Shown here piece after piece: positions 28,152-37,463 of a stretch of 64,000 nt of DNA. Within the stretch, counting starts at the first letter, position 1; each line of letters opens with the position of its first letter. The notes below the pieces were generated by a model. It was not told the DNA's origin and did no database searches. It worked only from the letters and a program-made list of their open reading frames with translations. The position numbers and the translations under genes were made by a program. The DNA comes from JBGOTP01 sp963717075 (GTDB taxonomy: Bacteria; Acidobacteriota; Vicinamibacteria; Vicinamibacterales; CAVVIG01), in assembly GCA_963717075.1 (NCBI GenBank), contig CAVQVI010000007.1, positions 372,001 through 436,000 of the forward strand, in the 5' to 3' direction.

Positions 28152-29196
28152 TCTTGCATCAACTACTGAGAGACTACAATGTCGATTTGATGCTGCAATA
28201 GAGGTGGAGGTGGAGCTTCACCACGTCGCAAAACGAACGTGCCGCGGGGGAGGTGACACCGTCGCGCCGAACAGATTGTTACTTTGGCGGATCGAGCCGC
28301 CAGAGAACCCCCCATTATTGGTAATGGCATTGATGGTATTCCCATAGAGAGTGTTGTTTTGAATCGTCACATCACCCGCGATGTATTGCACATCGATCGC
28401 GCCAGCAGGGCCGTTGTTGTAGATCGTGTTGTTGTAGATACCCGTGTTGGAGCTGTTCGTGTAAACGAGAATCCCACCACGATTGCCGTAGATCAGGTTG
28501 TCTGAGATGACACCTCCATTGGTCGAGGGGGCGGTCCCGAGCCCCAGCACAACGCCATAATTAGTGCCGCCGTAAACTCCATTGTCGTGAATTTGATTCC
28601 TCCGGATGGTGTTTCGGTCGCCGGCGACTTGAAATCCATAGCCGCCATTGCGATAGACGTTGTTTCCCTCAAGGAGAGTGTCCGTCGCAACCCAGACGTA
28701 GAATCCATATCCATAGTTTCCGCCGCCGCCAACCGTTGAACCGCCTTCAACCCCGCTCCGGCCATTGTCATGCACGCTAGAACTGATGACTTCGTTGAAC
28801 GAACCGCCGAAGATGTCGAAGCCGGTCACCCATGCATTCATCACCTGGACCCGCAGAAACCGAATGTAGGTCTGATTTTCCAGAAAAACAATCGCGGAAA
28901 TACTCTTGCTCCTGCCGAGCGAGCCATCAACCGTCACATCTTGGAAAATGATGTAGCGGTGGACGCTGTTCGAGAGGTGAATCCCGTCTGTCCCAGGAGG
29001 TTGAATCGTGACCGTCTCGCCGGGATACCCCGCAATCGTGATCGCGTTGGCCCATGACGTGCCGCTCGACACAGGACCGAGGGTATCGTTAATCGTATTC
29101 GCCGATCCGGTATAGGTGCCGCCGCGCATGTAGAGTGTGTCGCCCGCCCTCAATCGGCTCACCGCGTAGCGAATCGTCAGCCACGGCGCGGCAGAC
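28152..29196 (-). repeat. Inverted repeat arm B
   Basis: Reverse-complement partner of 26388-27424, covering the beta-helix coding sequence and the same ~65-base 3' flank. Together with arm A it can form a hairpin with a stem of about 1 kb and a 727-base loop holding the IS fragments. Confidence 0.85.
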
Positions 29197-29324
29197 GTGC
29201 CTGCGTTGGCATCGCTTCCATTGGTGGCCACAAAATACGTGCTTGCTTGTACGTCAACGGGAACCAGCGTCACGACGACTAGAATGAATACAAAAGAAAG
29301 GAACGACCGAATCGTGACGTTCAT
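28218..29324 (-). CDS. Right-handed beta-helix secreted protein (copy B, intact)
   Basis: A 368-residue protein with a Sec signal peptide (SFLSFVFILVVVTLVPVDVQA) followed by STYFVATNGSDANAGTSAAP. The repeated coils NTLLEG-type, NTIRRNQIHDNGVYGG, NLIYGNRGGILVYTNS and NTIYNNGPAGAIDV are PbH1 rungs. Proteins of this type in exopolysaccharide loci act as periplasmic or outer-membrane polysaccharide-binding proteins, lyases or epimerases; none of those activities can be shown here. It lies on the strand opposite to the rest of the locus, as a result of the inverted duplication. The signal peptide differs from copy A, so the 5' ends come from different genes. Confidence 0.85.
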   Translation of the reverse strand: MNVTIRSFLSFVFILVVVTLVPVDVQASTYFVATNGSDANAGTSAAPWLTIRYAVSRLRAGDTLYMRGGTYTGSANTINDTLGPVSSGTSWANAITIAGYPGETVTIQPPGTDGIHLSNSVHRYIIFQDVTVDGSLGRSKSISAIVFLENQTYIRFLRVQVMNAWVTGFDIFGGSFNEVISSSVHDNGRSGVEGGSTVGGGGNYGYGFYVWVATDTLLEGNNVYRNGGYGFQVAGDRNTIRRNQIHDNGVYGGTNYGVVLGLGTAPSTNGGVISDNLIYGNRGGILVYTNSSNTGIYNNTIYNNGPAGAIDVQYIAGDVTIQNNTLYGNTINAITNNGGFSGGSIRQSNNLFGATVSPPPRHVRFATW

Positions 29325-29679
29325 CTACGGCTCTCCGTGGCTCAACGTGACTCGTACCGCGTTGGCAAATTGGTCTGCATAACTGCACACGCGCGTGTGC
29401 GACTAGCAATAGTCGTGCCGTGATTGGCTGCGAACACGTCGACTCTTAAGTGACTGATAAGTAACGACTTAATGTATCGAAGCAGGCCGACGAGTAGCTC
29501 GAGAGCCTCGCCAGTGATGACGATTCTGTTATGCAAATGCCGACCGAGCGGCTCGCTTCCGGAGCCGCCCGCTCATCGCGGGCGAGCGTGACGACGAATG
29601 GTGTGCAGAGGATCGCCTCACAGTGTTTGTGCGTCATGCTACCCCCAGCCTCCATCACCATCGGTGAGGAGCGATACGC

Positions 29680-31014
29680 ATGAGAATTCTGATTGTCAGC
29701 AATCTCTATCCGCCGCACCATCAGGGTGGTTACGAGCTGCGATGTGCGCAGGTCACGGAATATCTCCAGCGGCAGGGGCATAACGTGCGGGTCGTGGCCA
29801 GCTCGTATCAGATCAATGGAACGAGCGACGGCGCCGTCGTGCGCGAGGATTCGGTGAACGGAGTGCCTGTCTCCCGGTTCATGCGCCAGCACAGGCTGGA
29901 CCCTTGGCAGCCGGGAGGACGCCTGTACAACCTCGATGTGGTGAGACGGCAGATCACCGATATCGCGCGGTTTGGCCACATTCTGGACGAGTTCAAGCCG
30001 GACCTCGTGAGCTGGTGGAACCTCGAAGGCGTGACCAAAGCTGTCCTGCGTATGCCTCTGGATCGCGGTATTCCGAGTGTGTATTGCATCGACGACAACT
30101 GGATGATCCGTGAGTTCGGGGCGGCGGGTGACGTCGACTTGCCGTTCTGGTTTGAGTTCTGGCGCGTCAACTGGGGACCGCGCCTGCTGCGGCCGATTGT
30201 TCGTCTGTGTCTTGCGCCGCTCGAACGTCGAATGGAGGGCCGCGGAATCCCGACGCGCGTGTTTGGCGTTCCGCCAGGTCACGTCTGCTTCATCAGTGCA
30301 TTCTGGAGGTTCCTGCATCAGCAGGCGGGGCTCGACGTGCGATCGTCTGATGTCATCTATGGTGGTGTTTCGCCCGAGAAATTCTTCATCAAGCGGTCGT
30401 CCGCGGACTACGCAGACGGCCCGCTTCGATTGTTGTATGCGGGATATATCGACGAGCGGAGGGGCTTGCACACGATTGTCGAGGCCCTCGGCCTCATCCC
30501 CTCGGCGCAGCGCGACAGAATGCACCTGTCGATCGCGCATGGCGGACCGGTTGTCCCGGACGAATATGTGAACGGCATCACGGCCAGGATCGCGCAGCTC
30601 GGGTTGTCCAGGCACATCACGTTCCTGGGCCGCGTCCCACATGACGAGATGCCTGGCGTGTATGCCGCGCATCACGTGCTGGTGTTCGCCAGCAAGAGGA
30701 ATGAGGGCATGCCGATGGTCATGATGGAAGCGATGTGCGCGGGATGCGCGGTGCCCAACACCGGAAGCGGGGGCGCGATCGAGCTCGCAGAACGAGCCGG
30801 GACGCCTCTCTTTCCAAAAGACCATCCCTTTGCACTCAGCCGGCTGTTGTCCTCGCTCGAGAAGGACCGGCTTCGAGTGGCAGACATCGCGCTCCGTGGC
30901 CAGCAGACGGTGCTCCGCGAGTTTACGCTCAGTCAAATGATGGAAAAGACGTGCGAGGTCTTCACCCGGGTCGCCGAGCAGCGTTCAGCTCCAGAGCTGC
31001 AGACGTCATTGTGA
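29680..31014 (+). CDS. GT4-family glycosyltransferase
   Basis: 444 residues. The start RILIVSNLYPPHHQGGYELR is the classic first strand and loop; GTGAGGAGC lies just upstream of ATG 29680. An inserted stretch (CIDDNWMIREFGAAGDVDLP) is followed by DVIYGGVSPEKFF at the hinge and LRLLYAGYIDERRGLHTIVE for the C-terminal domain. The donor region is KRNEGMPMVMMEAMCAGCAV with the E-x7-E pair. It starts a new transcription block after the beta-helix inversion, with the next three genes closely packed behind it. Confidence 0.9.
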   Translation: MRILIVSNLYPPHHQGGYELRCAQVTEYLQRQGHNVRVVASSYQINGTSDGAVVREDSVNGVPVSRFMRQHRLDPWQPGGRLYNLDVVRRQITDIARFGHILDEFKPDLVSWWNLEGVTKAVLRMPLDRGIPSVYCIDDNWMIREFGAAGDVDLPFWFEFWRVNWGPRLLRPIVRLCLAPLERRMEGRGIPTRVFGVPPGHVCFISAFWRFLHQQAGLDVRSSDVIYGGVSPEKFFIKRSSADYADGPLRLLYAGYIDERRGLHTIVEALGLIPSAQRDRMHLSIAHGGPVVPDEYVNGITARIAQLGLSRHITFLGRVPHDEMPGVYAAHHVLVFASKRNEGMPMVMMEAMCAGCAVPNTGSGGAIELAERAGTPLFPKDHPFALSRLLSSLEKDRLRVADIALRGQQTVLREFTLSQMMEKTCEVFTRVAEQRSAPELQTSL

Positions 31015-31019
31015 TCCCA

Positions 31020-32288
31020 ATGCGAATCTTGCACATCACGCCCGACTATTATCCCGCATTGGGAGGTGCAGAGCTTTACACGAAAGAAATCTCCGAGAGG
31101 CTTGCCGCGCGCGGTCATGACGTCACCGTTCTTGCCATGAACAGCCGCGGCCTCTCGGATGCCAACGGAGACAGGCTCAAGCCAAGGGAAGTCGTTAACG
31201 GGGTGAAGGTGGAGCGGTTGAATCACGCCTATAAGCTCCACGAGCGCCTGCTCGGCTTGCGCGGTGCTCACAGGCTGCTCAGCCTGGCGCTCGCTCGCGA
31301 CAGATTCAAGATGCTGTCGCTGAGTCCCGTCAGCCTGCGTGCTTTCTTGTTTACGCTGCGTGCCGATGCGGACATCGTGGCGGTGGTCAACTGGTACCAT
31401 GGCTCTTTAGCGGCTCAAACCTGCGTTGCGCGCGGTCTTCGCGATTTTGCGCTTGTCGGGATCCCGCTGTTTCACACCGAACGCGAGTGGACGGACTCGC
31501 CGCTCTTTACCGACATGCTCGAGCGCTGCGACGCGCTCGCGGTAATGACCGAGCACGAAAAACGGTTCATCGAACACCGATCTTCACAGCGCCATGCGCA
31601 CGTCGTGGGAGCCGGAGTGGAGCCGTCGCTGTTTGCAAAAGCAGACGGGCGCCAGATCCGCATCGAACACGGCATAGGCGACTCGCCTCTGGTTGGCTAC
31701 GTGGGCCGCATGTCCGCCAGTAAAGGGGTGGTTACGCTGATCGAGGCCATGAGGATCGTCTGGCGGATCGATCCGGCGGTGCGGCTCCTCCTCGCCGGAT
31801 CCGGATTGCCTTCGGGTGCGAGGTGCGACGAGGAGATCCGTGCCGCATTTGCCGCGTTGTCAGAGGCTGAGAGGTCCCGCATCATTGGCATCAGTCGATT
31901 CAACGACGACGAAAAGGCCACCATTTTTGACGCGCTCGACGTGTTCGTCATGACTTCTGTGGCAGAGTCGTTTGGCATTGCCTACCTGGAAGCCTGGATG
32001 TGCAGGAAAGCGGTCATTGGGTCGCGTGTTGGATCGACTGCTTGTGTGATCCAGGACGGCGTCGACGGGACACTCGTGACACCAGAGGATCCGGATAACC
32101 TCGCGAAATCCGTCCTCCAGTTGCTTTCGGATCGCAACGCGCGCGAGCAAATGGGCAGAGCCGGGCACGCGAAGGCCGAGGCACACTTCACCTGGGACAA
32201 GGTCGCCGACAAGGTCGAGTACATCTATAAGAACGCGCATGCCGAAAAGGAACACGTCGGGCGCCATCCGGCGGGAGCCCTGACGTGA
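31020..32288 (+). CDS. GT4-family glycosyltransferase
   Basis: 422 residues starting RILHITPDYYPALGGAELYT. The hinge reads AHVVGAGVEPSLFAKA; the C-terminal domain has LVGYVGRMSASKGVVTLIEA, VRLLLAGSGLP and the donor site TSVAESFGIAYLEAWMCRKA (E-x7-E). ATG 31020 gives the standard N-terminus; an in-frame GTG at 31011 overlaps the upstream stop and could be used for coupling. The C-terminal extension (HAEKEHVGRHPAGALT) is short and polar. Substrates unknown. Confidence 0.9.
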   Translation: MRILHITPDYYPALGGAELYTKEISERLAARGHDVTVLAMNSRGLSDANGDRLKPREVVNGVKVERLNHAYKLHERLLGLRGAHRLLSLALARDRFKMLSLSPVSLRAFLFTLRADADIVAVVNWYHGSLAAQTCVARGLRDFALVGIPLFHTEREWTDSPLFTDMLERCDALAVMTEHEKRFIEHRSSQRHAHVVGAGVEPSLFAKADGRQIRIEHGIGDSPLVGYVGRMSASKGVVTLIEAMRIVWRIDPAVRLLLAGSGLPSGARCDEEIRAAFAALSEAERSRIIGISRFNDDEKATIFDALDVFVMTSVAESFGIAYLEAWMCRKAVIGSRVGSTACVIQDGVDGTLVTPEDPDNLAKSVLQLLSDRNAREQMGRAGHAKAEAHFTWDKVADKVEYIYKNAHAEKEHVGRHPAGALT

Positions 32289-33256
32289 ACCGAACATCAA
32301 TCCCGAGGGTAAGCATCATCATCCCGGCGTACAACTCCGCGCGGTACGTTGGTGCCGCACTGCAATCCGTCCTGGACCAGACCTGCCGTGACTACGAAGT
32401 GATTGTGGTTGACGACGGATCGACAGATGACACCAAGACGGTCGTTCTCTCCGTTGGCGGTCCAGTGCGTTACATCCATCAGTCGAACCAGGGTCCATCG
32501 CCAGCCAGAAATACGGGCATCAGCGCGGCGGCAGGTGAGTTCATCTGCTTTTTGGATGCGGACGATGTATGGACCCCTGAAAAGCTCAACACACAGCTTG
32601 ACTTCATGGAGCGGAACCCCCGGATCGCCTTGGTGTTTGCAGATTCGGAAGAGTTCGACGAGCAGGGAGTACAGTGCGCCTCCCTACTATCCAAGAGCCG
32701 CTTCTATTCCGAGATCGTCTCGCGGGCAGTTGTCGGCCGTGCGTTTCAGAAGCTACTTCTCGAGAACTTCATTCCGACCAGCACGGTTATGGTGAGGCGG
32801 CAATGTTTCGACACCACCGCACTGTTCGATACGACGCTCAAAGCAGCCGAGGATCGCGACATGTGGTCTCGGATCGCTGCGCAGTTCCCAATTGGGTGCA
32901 TTCCCACGATGCTGGGCCGTAAGCGTGCGGTTGCATCCAGCGTTTCTCGCGACTTGGAGACCACGCTGCGATCTCGCGTCCGCCTGTGGAACAAGGCCCG
33001 GCTTCTCTTTCCGGAGCTCGCTCCGGTGCGGACGGTGAATGCTCTGCTGGCGCCAACGTATGTGCAACTCGGTTTCTTGCTTCTCGATAGAGATAACACG
33101 CGGGAGGCTCGCCAACTCGCGTTGCAAGCGTTGAAGATCGCCCGCCAGCCGTCCAAATGGTTGATGGCAACGAGTCTTTTCATCTTCAGTTTCACCGGCA
33201 GATCATTCGCGAACTCGGCATTCCGCGCCAAGCGGTGGTTGTTTGCGAACAGGTGA
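32285..33256 (+). CDS. GT2-family glycosyltransferase
   Basis: GT-A fold: VSIIIPAYNSARYVGAALQS, VIVVDDGSTDDTKTVV, NQGPSPARNTGISAAAG and the DxD-type CFLDADDVW. Family A transferases of this type use UDP- or GDP-sugars and invert configuration. The acceptor region has AAEDRDMWSRIA, the ED motif. GTG 32285 overlaps the upstream stop (GTGA). There is no membrane helix, so it is a peripheral cytoplasmic enzyme. Length 323 is normal. Confidence 0.9.
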   Translation: MNRTSIPRVSIIIPAYNSARYVGAALQSVLDQTCRDYEVIVVDDGSTDDTKTVVLSVGGPVRYIHQSNQGPSPARNTGISAAAGEFICFLDADDVWTPEKLNTQLDFMERNPRIALVFADSEEFDEQGVQCASLLSKSRFYSEIVSRAVVGRAFQKLLLENFIPTSTVMVRRQCFDTTALFDTTLKAAEDRDMWSRIAAQFPIGCIPTMLGRKRAVASSVSRDLETTLRSRVRLWNKARLLFPELAPVRTVNALLAPTYVQLGFLLLDRDNTREARQLALQALKIARQPSKWLMATSLFIFSFTGRSFANSAFRAKRWLFANR

Positions 33257-33381
33257 AGAAATCCGCAACTGGATTTGCGGTGGCTTCGCCGATCCGGAAC
33301 GTTCGTGCTCTGGTCGCAGGTCCCTGGCTTAGGCGCGAGGAACGCGTAAGCGACATCGGACGCGGGCGGCACTTCAGCGAG

Positions 33382-34377
33382 ATGGGCAAGAGGTCAATGA
33401 GGCGTCTGGTTGCGTTCGCTGTGCTTGGCTATGCCGCGACGGTCATCTGCCTCTGGCTAGCCGTGGACCTGTTGACCGACCTCGCCTGGCCCGCGACGCT
33501 CGTCGCGTTTGGGCCCCGCTGGCCGGCGGCGCTGCCCCTGCTCCCCCTCGCGTTAGTCGTCGTTGTTGCGACGCCCGGTCGTGTGGCGTGGAGACTCATC
33601 GGGCTCCTGACGCTCACCGCCGTCGTTCTGATTTTCGGATTCATGGACTTTCGAGTGGGTCTCAGGTCTCTGGCCCGGACGCCGGTCCTTCGCATCATGA
33701 CCCACAACCTAGGCGAAGGCCACGTGACGGCCAAGGCTCTGGATCGATTGATGAAGGCCGAGGAGGTGGACGTTGCTGCCTTGCAGGAATGTCCCTTTTA
33801 CGACTACGACATGGCGCGCCTCGGTTGGCGTTTCTACTACGGCGGAGATTTGTGCCTGGTCAGCCGCTACCCGTTTGACGTCCTCGATGTGCGCGATCCC
33901 GACCAAGCCTGGAGGAGCAGCGGCCGAGAGCCGTTTCGGTTCGAGATTGAAACCCCGATGGGGCGGTTTCAGCTTTTGAACGTGCACCTCGAGACAATCC
34001 GAAGCGGCCTCGACGCATTGCGCGCTGGAAGCTGGCAGGCATTGCCGCAGTTTGCCGGCAACCGCGCAGAGTCCGCACTCGAATCTCGCGCGGCTCGCGA
34101 GAGAACCAGGGGCGGAACGGAACCGATTGTGGTTGCGGGAGACTTCAACCTGCCGGTCGAGAGCGCCATTTACCGCGCCGACTGGGGAGATCTCCGAAAT
34201 GCCTTCTCGAGCTGCGGTCGCGGGTTCGGTCACACGAAATTCACCAGCCTGTTCGGGGTCCGGATCGATCACGTGCTGACGTCGGACGAGTGGCGCTGCG
34301 CGAATGCGCGTGTTCTCTCCAGCCCATACGGGGGAGACCACGCGCCGCTCGTGGTCGATCTGGTGGTCCGCAATTAG
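33382..34377 (+). CDS. Endonuclease/exonuclease/phosphatase (EEP) family membrane protein
   Basis: Two or three N-terminal membrane segments (LVAFAVLGYAATVICLWLAV; LPLLPLALVVVVATPG; LIGLLTLTAVVLIFGF) precede an EEP domain. Catalytic motifs are IMTHNLGEG, DVAALQE (metal Glu), VVAGDFNLP and, at the end, RIDHVLTS and GGDHAPLVVDL (catalytic His). The domain would face the periplasm. Related proteins close many polysaccharide and wall-modifying loci; the phosphodiester or phosphomonoester substrate is unknown. ATG 33382 is chosen to include the first helix; longer in-frame starts overlap the GT2 gene. Confidence 0.8.
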   Translation: MGKRSMRRLVAFAVLGYAATVICLWLAVDLLTDLAWPATLVAFGPRWPAALPLLPLALVVVVATPGRVAWRLIGLLTLTAVVLIFGFMDFRVGLRSLARTPVLRIMTHNLGEGHVTAKALDRLMKAEEVDVAALQECPFYDYDMARLGWRFYYGGDLCLVSRYPFDVLDVRDPDQAWRSSGREPFRFEIETPMGRFQLLNVHLETIRSGLDALRAGSWQALPQFAGNRAESALESRAARERTRGGTEPIVVAGDFNLPVESAIYRADWGDLRNAFSSCGRGFGHTKFTSLFGVRIDHVLTSDEWRCANARVLSSPYGGDHAPLVVDLVVRN

Positions 34378-34529
34378 ACCAGCCGCACTGCAACAGCTGC
34401 ATCCCTTTGACGCTGGCGCAGCGCATTTCCTCTAGCATCGCCAAGACTGCCGTCTGGCATAGGGTTGGACCCTCTCGGCAGGCGAAGCCTTGACCACCGG
34501 TCGCGAATGAGAAGGTGCGACCGCGATTC

Positions 34530-34741
34530 ATGCTGACGTCGGCTCACCGCTGCGATTAGCGCCAGATGATTCCGGGGACCTCGCACGAAGGAATCGCCCG
34601 CGCGCCGACTCTCGTTGACCGCCCGCCGGGACGAGCTTGCCCACGTTCCCGAGGCCGAAGGGGCATTCCGCTGTACACCGTTTCGTACTCGCCCGCGCGG
34701 GCCTGGTAGGCCTCGTGCCAGATACCCACGTCCTACGACAG
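34530..34741 (-). pseudogene. DUF4188-family gene remnant (C-terminal end)
   Basis: The minus strand reads VGIWHEAYQARAGEYETVYS followed by GMP and, after a one-base shift, FGLGNVGKLVPAGGQRESA. That is the C-terminal part of a DUF4188 protein (small proteins often annotated as monooxygenase or DUF4188). No N-terminal half is nearby. The DNA from about 34530 to 34677 is also a direct repeat of 37302-37463, the corresponding end of a second DUF4188 gene. Confidence 0.5.
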
Positions 34742-35021
34742 GTTCGTGCACGACGTCATCGAGGTCGTGCTCGCCAAGAAACTGCGCGCGATGTACTGGG
34801 TACACCCGCGAGCGGGGTCGATGGACAGCGCGCAGGCGACGCTTCTCGACTTGTTCAGGGCGGAGGGATGGAAGGCCCTTGGGGGGCATTCCATTCGTGA
34901 TGTGATCGTCGAGATCGTGGCGGCAACCAACCGCACGCCAAAGGCACGGGGCAGACCGCCGAGAACGACACCAGAGATCTTTCTATTATTGCCATGGCAC
35001 TGCTCGTCGGTGCACACCTGA
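34722..35021 (+). CDS. Unidentified small ORF, possibly a gene fragment
   Basis: The open frame from before GTG 34746 reads YDRFVHDVIEVVLAKKLRAM, then YWVHPRAGSMDSAQATLLDL and FRAEGWKALGGHSIRDVIVE. The sequence is protein-like and mixed helical, but I do not recognise the family. It overlaps the DUF4188 remnant on the other strand at its start and the membrane protein at its end, so it is probably a broken gene caught between rearrangements. Confidence 0.3.
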   Translation: MPTSYDRFVHDVIEVVLAKKLRAMYWVHPRAGSMDSAQATLLDLFRAEGWKALGGHSIRDVIVEIVAATNRTPKARGRPPRTTPEIFLLLPWHCSSVHT

Positions 35022-36233
35022 TCGTCCGCCGCGCGACCGCCCGCACAGGCTTTCCTAGGTTGGGTAGCTTCACGACTTCCGTGCTGCTGTTCGGGATCGG
35101 CGCTGCCTTTCGCTGGGACACGGTTACTTATGGGGCGACCATCGCCGCCGATTTGTTTTTCCGCGCGGGCGATCGCAGCGAGTACGGTCAGCCGCCAGTC
35201 TGGGATCGCCTGCGGCTCTCATTTGGCTGGGGGGCACTGGCTGGCGTCACCTGGCTAGTTGTACTGATGTTCAACGGATGGGGTTTAGAACGCATTCTTC
35301 ACACCATTCAAGTTGGTGGTCCTGTGGAAAGTCTGGACTGGAAGATGGGTCTTTCCAGAGTCCAGACGCTGTTCACTCCCGCCTTCACGCTTCTAAGCGC
35401 AGCGGGATACTTGCTACTGCTGCGGCGGAAACACCCGTTGGCAATCATCGTGCCCATGGCTATCCTACCTGTCGTAAAGCTTGTCTTGTATGGAGTACCC
35501 AAATGGTTTATCACCGCCACGCCTAGCCTGGTCGCCTGTGCCGTCGTCGGACTTTGCTTTTTCTGGCAGCGCCCTGCCCAGCGCTACGCACTGCTCGGCT
35601 TACTAGTTTTACCTTGGCTGATTGGAATCCGGTGGTCATACGGCGGTATCGCCTGGGGGCCGGGCTTCGAGCTGCAGCCTTACGACCGCATTGCCAGGAG
35701 CACCTCATTTTTTTCTCCAACTGTTGGACCCGGGATGGCGGTTCCGACGCCAGAAGGACCGCGACCGCTGTTTGGCCACGCTTGGGTGCTACTTGGCGAA
35801 TGGAAGCGGTTCGTGAACGAGTGGTCGTCAGAAGCAGGATGCGGCTGTAATTAACGCAATTGAGAATCGAGTTCCGCTACTGATACATGATGGATGGCAC
35901 GGCTGGATCGTAAACATTTATTCTTCTCACGGCTATTCCACCAAAGACTCTGAACAACGTATGATCGCCGACAACTCCATTGGTGAGCGGCGTTGGACTA
36001 AACCGGGAGTTAGTCAGGCGCGCATGCTTTTTTTTGCCAAACCGAATCAGCTCTTCGAGGCCGCCTCTGTCGAGCGGATGCGACGTGTTGCGTCAGACAC
36101 CGTGGTTATCTCTGGTTTTTCAGCGACCCTGATACAGCTGCAAGAGATTGCCCCTGAATCTCTTGAGCCGCTAGGGAAAAGAACGGCTTTGCTGCACCTT
36201 GACCGGCTCTCCGCCAAATTGCCTCGTTACTGA
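34994..36233 (+). pseudogene. Polytopic membrane protein, N-terminally truncated and frameshifted
   Basis: Seven or so hydrophobic segments (LSFGWGALAGVTWLVVLMFN, LAIIVPMAILPVVKLVLYG, YALLGLLVLPWLIGIRW) lead into a soluble tail. The first frame stops at 35854. The true continuation is in another frame, GRQKQDAAVINAIENRVPLL and IHDGWHGWIVNIYSSHGYST, ending LHLDRLSAKLPRY at 36233; a single lost base near 35822 joins them. The layout suggests a GT39/ArnT-like or related lipid-linked sugar enzyme missing its first catalytic loop. This assignment is weak. Local composition is more AT-rich than its neighbours, suggesting transfer. Confidence 0.5.
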
Positions 36234-36490
36234 GTGGCAAACAAGCCTGCAGGAGCCGACGAATGTTAACCCATGGCTGTCTCCCCCCAAATCAAGGCCT
36301 CAGCACCAATGCCTTGCTCCAAATTCATCCGGCCAAGGAGCCCTATGAAAGTGTATTACTGTCAGACCGGACGTCCGTCAGACGATAGATGCTATGTAGG
36401 CACCCGGGCGCGCGGCTGAGAAAGAACACGGGCCGCAGCGATAAGCTCCCCGCCATGTGCTCGTTGGGCACAGAACAAGGAGGGAGCTGT

Positions 36491-37107
36491 ATGACCGCGA
36501 CGACCCGTTCGGCAGAGTGTAGCGCACCTGGTGCGCCGTTGATGCTGGCTTTGAACTCGGGAGCACGAAGTGGACGCTCGGGTTCACGACGGCGCCCGCG
36601 CAGCGCCCGCGCGTGCGGACGATGCCCGCCGGAGACCTGCCAGGGCTGGTGAAGGAGATCCAGCTGGCGAAGGTCGCGGTTCGGGCTGCCGCTCGACGCG
36701 CCGGTGCGGAGCTGCTACGAAGCGGGCCGGGATGGATTCTGGCTCCACCGGTGGTTGATCGCGCAGGACGTGGAGAACGTGGTGGTGGACTCCTCGAGCA
36801 TCGAAGTCAATCGGCGGGCGCGCCGAGCGAAGACGGATCGGCTGGATGTCGGCAAGTTGTTGGCCCTGCTCCTCGGAAGCGCGTGCGCAATCGCATCCAA
36901 TCATTGCTGGCCACGCAAGGCATCTGGCTCGCGCTGAGCGCGGGGTTCGTGGAGCACCTCACCACGGTGCAGACCGGCGACGGCCGGGCGCTGCCGACAG
37001 GTGCCCGAGGCCCGGGTGCCACCCGACCTTCGACCGACGCGGCCGCCACCACTTCGAAGACCGCCTGTCGTCCTACGACCGCCTGTACCGAGTTGGCCAC
37101 CCCGTGA
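36491..37107 (+). mobile_element. IS110-family transposase, decayed
   Basis: ATG 36491 is preceded by AAGGAGGGAGCTGT, a strong ribosome binding site. Spliced over at least three frame changes, the product reads LGFTTAPAQRPRVRTMPAGD, LVKEIQLAK, then SCYEAGRDGFWLHRWLIAQD, VVVDSSSIEVNRRARRAKTD and RLDVGKLLALL, the DEDD/RuvC-like N-terminal domain of IS110 transposases. After that an internal deletion removes most of the linker, and only NRIQSLLATQGIW remains. The C-terminal transposase_20 domain with its serine motif is not found. The element is dead. Confidence 0.75.
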
Positions 37108-37301
37108 GCGGCGCCGCCTGTCCGTCAGTCGACAGCGCCGTCCAGATTCCGTGTGGCTTCAAGGTTGGCTGCTGTCCAGCGGCGTTCTGTGTGCGACGTC
37201 TTCACGCCATTCGTGCCGCATTGACCCGAATCAGCGTCAGCGCCTCGTCTGGGGCCCCTTGCGCGCCGGCGCGGCCCCGGACTGAATGCCGCCGCTCGAT
37301 T

Positions 37302-37463
37302 GCGACCGCGAGTTAGGGCGACGCCGGCTCACCGCTGCGATTGGCGCCAGCTGACTCGGGGGACCTCGCACGAAGGAATCGCCCGCGTGCCGACTCTCGT
37401 TGACCGCCCGCCGGCACGAGCTTGCCCACTTTCCCGAGGCCGAAAGGCGGCATCCCGCTGTAC
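37302..37463 (-). repeat. Direct repeat of 34530-34677
   Basis: Long shared words are GACCTCGCACGAAGGAATCG, then CCGACTCTCGTTGACCGCCC, then CCGAGGCCGAA, with scattered substitutions. Both copies include the 3' end and downstream flank of DUF4188 coding sequence. Length about 150-160 bases; identity roughly 85-90% by eye. Confidence 0.75.

Noticed and set aside
29446..30936. Long minus-strand ORF of 496 codons opposite a GT4 gene
   Set aside because: It is the antisense shadow of an unmistakable GT4 gene; the composition is Arg/His-rich and no motif is present.
36491..37107. A working IS110 element
   Set aside because: Several frame changes, an internal deletion and no C-terminal domain.
37302..37463. 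Possible integron attC site (GTTAGGG with GC-rich stem) in the direct repeat
   Set aside because: No matching R'/R'' pair at the right spacing, no integrase gene, and the repeat is explained as the end of DUF4188 genes.
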